A DNA stretch of 64,000 nt from NCBI GenBank assembly GCA_015060555.1, contig SUYG01000045.1:199915-263914 (forward strand). Reading direction: 5' to 3'. Below the pieces are notes generated by a model, which was given only the letters and a program-made list of their open reading frames with translations, did no database searches and was not told where the DNA came from. Position 1 is the first letter of the stretch. Every line of letters starts with the position of its first letter. Shown piece by piece: positions 58,742 to 64,000 of the stretch. This stretch comes from Physcousia sp015060555 (GTDB lineage: Bacteria > Bacteroidota > Bacteroidia > Bacteroidales > Bacteroidaceae). Both the position numbers and the translations under genes were made by a program.

Positions 58742-60195
58742 TGTGACACAATAATTTCTGGGATTATTATTCGTTTCTTTTGGCTCTCATCAAAAATGAT
58801 AGCCTCTTGTTTGTCTTCATTGATTGTCTTATGTGAGAAATGGTTTAAGACACTGAAGTATGCAAAAAGTTCTGGAAGTCCTTGATTCAACGGATGCAGA
58901 CCTACAACTTCTGCTATGGTCGTCTGCCCCTTATTTTTCAATACGTCTCTCAAGTTATGCTCAATAATTTTTCGATCTATTACAACATTACTAAAAACTT
59001 TGCCAATCTCATTTAAGCTATCAAAATCTAACACATAGTTCTCTGGCTGCTGGTTATATTCTGTATTTTCACTTTGTTCAAAAGTGATTTTTCTTTCAAA
59101 TGGAATATTGATATCCAATCCATCTTCGACGGTTAGTGATATGTCTGGTTTACCTTTAGCCTTTGATATCTCTATAAGTGAATTTTTGATTTCCTGAACG
59201 ATGCGTTTGGTTGCATCAGTACGGGCAGCATCATTTTCACGTATGATATGACTGAGTTTATCTGCCATCTTATCATTGGTCTGATACACCTTGCGTCCTG
59301 ATTCATAGAGGTGAGAAACCATGTTCTGCAGGAAGCGGTCATCGCTTGCTATATCCCTATCCTGAAGTGTAGTAAATAGACTGTTAATTAGTTGCTCCAG
59401 TTCGTCCTGCATATCACGTGATAGAAGGAACTCCCAGAAAGCATAGAAACTTTTTCCTTGTGAACTTGATTTCAATTCATCCAGTGCATCAAAGGTATAT
59501 TGCAAAATGCCACCTTTATTCAATGTTGGATCAATTTGTTTCTGATAGATATCTTTGATGATGTTTTTGAAGTTATCATCAACATCCTTAAAATCAGACA
59601 ACAATTCTTTTGCCAATTTGCTTACTTGCTGGAATCGGGGTACTATCTCATATTCTTCGAATATCTTAACGTCGTCACCCATTTGCAAGCGCTGTATCTG
59701 TTGCTCTATCTCCAGCTTTTTGTCTTCAAGAATCTGTAGTCGCTTTTCTCTGTCTTCGTTGGTATATTCAACCAGTTCGCGCAGTTGCGTAATGATTGAC
59801 TTGAATTTTGATTCAGTGCCAATATATTCTTCACGTTTTAAGCCGCATAGCCAATCAATAACTTTACTTGAATGTGATGATAACTCATAATAAATCTCAC
59901 CATCTTCATTCCTGTAGTTTGTTAGAAAACCGTTGTCTGTCCATCTCTTGACATATTTAGCCGCTTTTTCTTCGTATGTATCAGAAAAAAGAATGTCATT
60001 TTCTTCATCAACCTCAACACCATGGTCATTGAGAAAATCAGCTAACTGGCTATGAATGTTTTCATGTGAGATAGCTGTGGTCTCACCAAAAACACCAGTG
60101 AAGAACTCAATGATGAGATTGCAGCTCCTTGCTCGTAACAATGCAATACTAGGAGAATTATCTAATATTTTTAATATGTTAGTATCTTTTGCCAT
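58738..60195 (-). CDS. jetA: Wadjet subunit JetA (DUF3375)
   Basis: A 485-residue MukF-like kleisin of the DUF3375 family. N-terminal segment SIALLRARSCNLIIEFFTGV (about 16-35), YELSSHSSKVIDWLCGLKRE (about 101-120), then long helices and a conserved central QYTFDALDELKSSSQGKSFY. The DUF3375-DUF4194-SbcC-DUF2220 order identifies type I Wadjet. First of the four jet genes, 23 nt after the upstream HNH gene. Confidence 0.9.
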   Translation of the reverse strand: MAKDTNILKILDNSPSIALLRARSCNLIIEFFTGVFGETTAISHENIHSQLADFLNDHGVEVDEENDILFSDTYEEKAAKYVKRWTDNGFLTNYRNEDGEIYYELSSHSSKVIDWLCGLKREEYIGTESKFKSIITQLRELVEYTNEDREKRLQILEDKKLEIEQQIQRLQMGDDVKIFEEYEIVPRFQQVSKLAKELLSDFKDVDDNFKNIIKDIYQKQIDPTLNKGGILQYTFDALDELKSSSQGKSFYAFWEFLLSRDMQDELEQLINSLFTTLQDRDIASDDRFLQNMVSHLYESGRKVYQTNDKMADKLSHIIRENDAARTDATKRIVQEIKNSLIEISKAKGKPDISLTVEDGLDINIPFERKITFEQSENTEYNQQPENYVLDFDSLNEIGKVFSNVVIDRKIIEHNLRDVLKNKGQTTIAEVVGLHPLNQGLPELFAYFSVLNHFSHKTINEDKQEAIIFDESQKKRIIIPEIIVSQ

Positions 60196-60218
60196 TTTAT
60201 TATCTTATGCAAATCTCT

Positions 60219-61079
60219 CTACACCTTCAAATGCTCGTACAACTTCAGCCTTAGCACTTCACCATTTTGAAACTCAAATTGGAATTTCTTGCGGTTGAAG
60301 TGTGGGTTGTTTTTGTGGATGATACGATGATAATTGGGGCTGATGATAATGATATTCGTGGAGTCATTGTTCTGCGAACGGGTGAAGTAGTCGATATGAT
60401 GAGCCTCCACCACACTATCTCCATAATGCTCACCAATCTTCTCTCCACTAATCTCGTCTCGATAGTCGTAGAACTCCTTGAGCATACGGATGATGCTACG
60501 GTCAATCTTTCGGTACTTAACTAGCCGCTCTTTCTCCTCAATCGTTGCCGATCGGTCTGCCAAGAAGAACTTGTCATCATCGCTTGCTTCATACACCTCC
60601 TCAGGAACAGCACTCAGCGTATCAGCCAACTGCTGATAGTCGGCATTGGCGCAACATTCCATGCACAGCACATCGCTCGATGTGGTAAGATACAGACGTA
60701 TATATTCGTGGATGTCATGAGGCAGCAGAATCTGCCGCTTGCTCTTGCCCAGCAATTGCTTCTGTGCGAACAGATAGTCATAACTTTTTTTGAAAACGGC
60801 CCTCAACTTCACCGCCAATGCAGATTGCCGCCCATAGCGAATCTGGATGACGTCCTTATGACCAGCCCAGTTGCTCTGCTCAAAGTTCTGGTTCTTCAGC
60901 TTGGCATCGTAGAGTTCGCCATTAATCAGTACCTTGATATCCTTGCCCGCCCCATGCTTCAATATGGACTCGTCCCAAGCTTTCAGCAGCGTACATGCCG
61001 ACACAGGAATGGTCATCCCGTCATTTAATAGTGACCAGTCCACCGTTTTCTGCATGATAAATCTGCCGTCGTAGTTCAT
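60219..61079 (-). CDS. HNH endonuclease (286 residues)
   Basis: A nuclease-type protein. The C-terminal HNH fold is seen as VVEAHHIDYFTRSQNNDST (about 222-240) and ISPNYHRIIHKNNPHFN, supplying His and Asn metal ligands. The region 110-170 is rich in Cys/His (DVLCMECCANADYQ). The N-terminal half (IKVLINGELYDAKLKNQNF) looks like a separate beta domain that may recognise substrate. An in-frame Met at residue 9 is an alternative start. It sits 12 nt after the methyltransferase-HIT gene and 23 nt before jetA. Defence role inferred from context. Confidence 0.75.
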   Translation of the reverse strand: MNYDGRFIMQKTVDWSLLNDGMTIPVSACTLLKAWDESILKHGAGKDIKVLINGELYDAKLKNQNFEQSNWAGHKDVIQIRYGRQSALAVKLRAVFKKSYDYLFAQKQLLGKSKRQILLPHDIHEYIRLYLTTSSDVLCMECCANADYQQLADTLSAVPEEVYEASDDDKFFLADRSATIEEKERLVKYRKIDRSIIRMLKEFYDYRDEISGEKIGEHYGDSVVEAHHIDYFTRSQNNDSTNIIIISPNYHRIIHKNNPHFNRKKFQFEFQNGEVLRLKLYEHLKV

Positions 61080-61091
61080 ATGTATCTTCGA

Positions 61092-61961
61092 TTAATATTT
61101 CTGTTTACTTGGAATCACGCCCCTAACACCACCCTTTGGATTCGGCACATCACCTTTGTATCTTGGAATCAGATGCATGTGACAATGGAAGACGGATTGA
61201 CCGGCAGCTTCGTTGACATTGATGCCAATGTTATAGCCGTCAGGATGGAAACGCTCTTCTACTTTCTGCTTCACATAATGTAGAACCACGTTCATCGCCT
61301 CGCGCTCGTGATTGGTGAGTTCGAAGTAACTGGCCACATGGCGTTTAGGGATGATGAGCGCATGACCGGGTGACACCGGATAGCCATCATAGAAAGCCAC
61401 ACAAGTGGCCGTCTCACAGATGATTTCTACGCGCCGAGAGAGGCGACAGAAAGGACATGTCTCACCCTCTTTGCGTGGCTGCTTATTGAAATGGTTGTAT
61501 TGGTAGAGTTCGTAGGTCTTGTTGCAGACGAGGCTCGTAAACGGGAGGCGAACGTTACATTGATAGGTGTATTGTTTGTGGATGGCGTGAAGTCGATAGC
61601 CCTCTTCTGTCAAGTCCCTACGAACAGCAAAATAAGCCGTTCCTTTGGGCGAGAGCAGGTTGGTGACATTCATCATTACCTCTGCCTGTGCATACGGTTC
61701 CAGCACATTCAATACGTAGTTGCAGATGATGGTATCAAACTTGCCTTCAGGGTAGTCTGGACGATAATAATAATCGTAGCCCATTATATCGTAGCCCTGT
61801 CGCTTCAGCTCATCTGTGTCATATCCGAATCCACAGCCGAAGTCAAGGATTTTTCCCTTCAACAGCTTGTGCTGAAGCAGATAGCGGGTAGGAACAGACA
61901 GGTCTGTCCTCTTGATAGCTGTCAGATATGGGTGATTGATTTTCTCCGGTTCCATAGGCAA
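61092..61961 (-). CDS. Methyltransferase-HIT fusion protein
   Basis: A 289-residue two-domain protein. Residues about 30-150 form a class I SAM methyltransferase (ILDFGCGFGYDTDELKRQGY, 38-57; FDTIICNYVLNVLEP). Residues about 165-270 form a HIT hydrolase/transferase (CPFC 169-172; catalytic HCHMH 259-263). HIT enzymes cleave or transfer nucleotidyl groups. Combined with two flanking HNH nucleases, a role in nucleic-acid modification or nucleotide signalling is possible, but no function is known to me. Both active sites look intact. Confidence 0.85.
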   Translation of the reverse strand: MPMEPEKINHPYLTAIKRTDLSVPTRYLLQHKLLKGKILDFGCGFGYDTDELKRQGYDIMGYDYYYRPDYPEGKFDTIICNYVLNVLEPYAQAEVMMNVTNLLSPKGTAYFAVRRDLTEEGYRLHAIHKQYTYQCNVRLPFTSLVCNKTYELYQYNHFNKQPRKEGETCPFCRLSRRVEIICETATCVAFYDGYPVSPGHALIIPKRHVASYFELTNHEREAMNVVLHYVKQKVEERFHPDGYNIGINVNEAAGQSVFHCHMHLIPRYKGDVPNPKGGVRGVIPSKQKY

Positions 61962-61968
61962 GCAGAAG

Positions 61969-63084
61969 TTAGAATGTGGAGAACCCCATATTGATGGCCA
62001 TTTGGCTCAGGGGAGAGAACGTTTTCTCAAAAACAGCGAGAAAGTCTTCTTCCGTCATCTGCATCAAATCTTCAGGGGAACGTCCCAGCGCATAATACTC
62101 TGCTAGTATAGAATCGTTCTTGCTGCTGGTGGGTATATAGAGTTGGAGCGCTTTATGCTGTATTTTAGCCAACTTAGGCAAATAAAGATGGAGATCGGGA
62201 ATACGGTTGCTCTTCGATGAATTGATACTTCCTTTAGCAGGAATTAGGTTCCAGTTCTGGTTATGCGACACAAAGCTCCAAGGGATAAAGTGATCTAATT
62301 GGAAATCATTCTTTCCTAAGAGTTCATTTGTATATATGCATTTGATAGGACCGCCTCTATCAATGACAATATTCCAAAACTTTGTTTTGGAAGCAAGCGA
62401 CTCGCGAACTTCTGGACGAATCAACTTGTTTGCTATATTGGGGATATTGGGGTTCTTGGACTGCAAGAAGAGGCTGAGGTTCCAAAAAGCGAAGTCGCGA
62501 AGAATCTGATAGTTCTTTTGCAAATAGTTTTGCCAAAGTGGATTGGCTGTAACCATAAGATTCTCTCCAGTACCTGAGAGTGCATACAGGCAACTATTCT
62601 CATAGGACTGTGAGAGAATGATAATATCATGTCTGCTTTTCTGTGGGAACCATGGAGATAGGAACCAATATGGCACATTGTCTAATAGCTTCTTGACTTT
62701 ACCTCGAACTACGCGATTGTCCCTTACCGCATCTTGTATCACTTTGCTCTTGTCTTCCAACTTATCATCGACAGTGATGCCGGTCAGTTGAGCAACTTGC
62801 GGAATGATATTACCCATGGAATCGCCATAACCGAATGACAACTTAAAGAATTCGATTGGATACCAAGCGTAAGCCACCATCCGTGATGCAACATCTAATG
62901 CAGGTACTTGGCTCTTTCCCTCTTTCACAAAGATGTCCAACAAAGCCAGCAGCCAATAGAACTTGTATGTGGCTACCGTGTTGTCAAACACACGATTCAT
63001 TGCACTGGTGGAAAGATTTTCAGAATAAGGTAATGTCATCGTCAAAGCCCAAGCGTTCAGAAAACGCCTTTTATGTATATACAT
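61969..63084 (-). CDS. HNH endonuclease domain protein (371 residues)
   Basis: It belongs to a family common in defence islands. The N-terminal signature is FDNTVATYKFYWLLALLDIF (about 33-52). The HNH domain is in the last third: CIYTNELLGKNDFQLDHFIP, then NWNLIPAKGSINSSKS. Asp-His, Asn and Asn ligands are all present. An in-frame Met at residue 16 (63039) is an alternative start, but GGAAGGGTGGG precedes the first ATG. It is the first gene after the promoter at 63134 and 7 nt before the methyltransferase-HIT gene. Confidence 0.8.
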   Translation of the reverse strand: MYIHKRRFLNAWALTMTLPYSENLSTSAMNRVFDNTVATYKFYWLLALLDIFVKEGKSQVPALDVASRMVAYAWYPIEFFKLSFGYGDSMGNIIPQVAQLTGITVDDKLEDKSKVIQDAVRDNRVVRGKVKKLLDNVPYWFLSPWFPQKSRHDIIILSQSYENSCLYALSGTGENLMVTANPLWQNYLQKNYQILRDFAFWNLSLFLQSKNPNIPNIANKLIRPEVRESLASKTKFWNIVIDRGGPIKCIYTNELLGKNDFQLDHFIPWSFVSHNQNWNLIPAKGSINSSKSNRIPDLHLYLPKLAKIQHKALQLYIPTSSKNDSILAEYYALGRSPEDLMQMTEEDFLAVFEKTFSPLSQMAINMGFSTF

Positions 63085-63133
63085 CCCACCCTTCCACGTC
63101 CCTCAAAGGGGATGTTTTCTGCGTGAGACGGCA

Positions 63134-63167
63134 CAAAGTTACACATTATTTTATTACGTGCGTCAAA
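63134..63167 (-). promoter_or_regulatory. Promoter of the HNH-Wadjet cluster
   Basis: Minus strand: TTTG (63164-63167), a 22-nt gap, then TAACTTTG (63134-63141). About 50 nt of leader precede the HNH ATG. Confidence 0.75.
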
Positions 63168-63201
63168 AATATCGTCTTTTTTCAAGGTGGGGCACAAAAA
63201 A

Positions 63202-63225
63202 GCCTTCCCACGTGAATGGGAAGGC
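63202..63225 (-). terminator. Terminator in repeat copy 1
   Basis: GCCTTCCCA/TGGGAAGGC 9-bp stem with a 6-nt loop, followed by TTTTTTG on the minus strand. Confidence 0.85.
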
Positions 63226-63247
63226 GAAGGGTGAATGTTTTCGGTAT

Positions 63248-63451
63248 TTATTGAATGTATGATAATAAATATCGAGGGGATTGAAAGAACAGTCCCGTCT
63301 CTGCATTGCAAAGCTTCTGAAAAAGCTCAGAAGAATAGACTTTGTCTATGGCCTGTTCCAAAGGTAGCCCCTGTTCCTCTGTGAGGATAGCAATCATCTT
63401 TGCTGTTACCTGTTCCTTCAGGTACAGAAAATCTTTCTCTGATACATTCAT
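63248..63451 (-). CDS. Small protein partner of DUF3791 gene
   Basis: A 67-residue helical protein (SEKDFLYLKEQVTAKMIAIL, EQAIDKVYSSELFQKL) ending with GLFFQSPRYLLSYIQ. Proteins of this look often sit beside DUF3791 and DUF3990 genes in Bacteroidetes and Firmicutes, possibly as part of a toxin-antitoxin-like set. That is from memory and not certain. It starts 16 nt after the DUF3791 gene and ends at the terminator in repeat copy 1. Confidence 0.65.
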   Translation of the reverse strand: MNVSEKDFLYLKEQVTAKMIAILTEEQGLPLEQAIDKVYSSELFQKLCNAETGLFFQSPRYLLSYIQ

Positions 63452-63467
63452 ATCTTGGTGAACTTCA

Positions 63468-63686
63468 TCATAGCTGGCCTCCTTTCCTACGGCAGTACGA
63501 TGTCATACTCTCTACCATATCATTGAAGGACTGGGTGTGCATCACGTCATAGTATTCGTGTGCAACAGATATAGCCCCATAGCGATGGAGATACTGGTAC
63601 GCCTCTGTTTCGGTCATGGAAAAGCGGCGGGCAAACGCAGCGATGAGTGCTACGATATATTCTGCGATGTCTTTAATTGGGTACAT
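63468..63686 (-). CDS. DUF3791 family protein
   Basis: A 72-residue protein from the ATG of MYPIKDIAEYIVALIAAFAR; the longer frame to 63890 runs backward through the promoter repeat and is rejected. AYQYLHRYGAISVAHEYYD and VMHTQSFNDMVESMTSYCRR fit DUF3791, including its His-Thr-Gln motif. Such genes usually accompany DUF3990 (ADP-ribosyltransferase-like) genes; none is visible here. First gene of the cassette between the direct repeats. Confidence 0.75.
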   Translation of the reverse strand: MYPIKDIAEYIVALIAAFARRFSMTETEAYQYLHRYGAISVAHEYYDVMHTQSFNDMVESMTSYCRRKGGQL

Positions 63687-63708
63687 CCTATTTCTGAGTT
63701 TTTGAAGC

Positions 63709-63827
63709 TTTTCTGCGTGAGACGGCACAAAGTTACACATTATTTTATTACGTGCTGCAAAAATATCGTCTTTTTTCGGCAAGGGGCACAAAAAAGCCTT
63801 CCCACGTGAATGGGAAGGCGAAGGGTG
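63709..63827. repeat. 119-bp direct repeat, copy 2 (terminator + promoter)
   Basis: Partner of 63115-63233, offset by 594 bp. Terminator stem 63796-63819 and promoter 63728-63761 are both conserved. On this side no gene feeds the terminator. Confidence 0.9.
63728..63761 (-). promoter_or_regulatory. Promoter of the DUF3791 pair
   Basis: Minus strand: TTTG (63758-63761), a 22-nt gap, then TAACTTTG (63728-63735). It fixes the DUF3791 start at 63686. Confidence 0.75.
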
Positions 63828-63957
63828 GAGGAGGGGAGAGGTGAAGCGGATGATGGCGCTGATAGGTAGAAAAGCATTCATTCCTGTCAATTATTGCAGC
63901 TTATAATGCCAAGATAATAGCCAGAACTGTTATTTTTGAAATTTTTGGCTCAACTAT

Positions 63958-63988
63958 TTTGAAGATTCCTTGGAATGGTGTAATTTTG
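63958..63988 (+). promoter_or_regulatory. Promoter pointing out of the window
   Basis: TTTG (63958-63961), a 19-nt gap, then TAATTTTG (63981-63988): a full consensus match. A plus-strand gene should start just beyond 64000. Confidence 0.7.
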
Positions 63989-64000
63989 CCGCCGAGAAAT

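Larger units (their letters stand above)
63115..63233. repeat. 119-bp direct repeat, copy 1 (terminator + promoter)
   Basis: About 94% identical to 63709-63827. On the minus strand it starts with a terminator (stem 63202-63225, then TTTTTTG) and ends with a promoter and the shared leader TGCCGTCTCACGCAGAAAA. It closes the 67-residue gene's transcript and starts the HNH-Wadjet transcript. Confidence 0.9.

Noticed and set aside
63057..63311. Frames running back through the 119-bp repeats
   Set aside because: They read through a terminator and promoter and resemble each other only because the repeat is duplicated.

Overview
The window is a chromosomal segment of a Bacteroidales bacterium, most likely of the Prevotella group. 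The family assignment is an inference. It rests on the recurrent Bacteroidetes-type promoter (TTTG, a 19-22 nt gap, TAnnTTTG), on gene families typical of the phylum (GH133 debranching enzyme, DUF4286, DUF1573, TorF-type porin, SpoIIE/STAS switches, GH115) and on the lack of good sigma70 -35/-10 boxes. I saw no tRNA, rRNA, CRISPR array or complete insertion sequence.

Layout. (1) 192-8597: glycogen synthase-like glycosyltransferase and GH133 debranching enzyme, a Crp/Fnr regulator read the other way, a diacylglycerol-kinase-like enzyme, miaA, and a large secreted protein with four NPCBM-like modules. (2) 8719-14333: a run of MORN-repeat, DUF1963, Sel1-repeat, unknown and SH3-lipoprotein genes that looks like one operon. 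(3) 14500-18689: a GH13 amylase, a STAS anti-anti-sigma protein, a GlgX-type debranching enzyme and an RsbW-like kinase in one operon, so a partner switch is interleaved with glycogen or alpha-glucan enzymes. (4) 19378-30604: trxB, lolA-like, ftsK, a DEDDy exonuclease, an RlmI-like methyltransferase, a probable small RNA, prs, a thiE-like gene and an M16 peptidase. (5) 27683-35532: an envelope operon of porin, PSD-like lipoprotein, SpoIIE phosphatase, STAS protein and M16 peptidase. (6) 35720-46860: gapA, mscL, tandem ABC ATPase, ruvC and other housekeeping genes.

From about 46.9 kb the window becomes accessory. An AbiEi/AbiEii toxin-antitoxin pair and a secreted esterase lie between inverted copies of a ~135 bp element. 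Four palindromes spaced exactly 22 bp apart lie upstream of the esterase. Next come hipB with only the tail of hipA, GH115, and a broken GH43 fragment. A strongly AT-rich minus-strand defence cluster follows: HNH nuclease, methyltransferase-HIT fusion, second HNH nuclease, then a complete Wadjet system (jetA-jetB-jetC-jetD) and a fragment of a third nuclease. A single strong promoter at 63134-63167 could drive all of it. Upstream of that promoter a DUF3791 gene and a small partner sit between two 119 bp direct repeats, each made of a terminator plus a promoter.

A second theme is structural. Spacers between same-strand genes are repeatedly filled with 7-8 bp tandem repeats drawn from a few recurring units. 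In two places inverted copies of one such unit have entered coding sequence: the signal peptide of a TPR protein and the linker of a tandem ABC ATPase.
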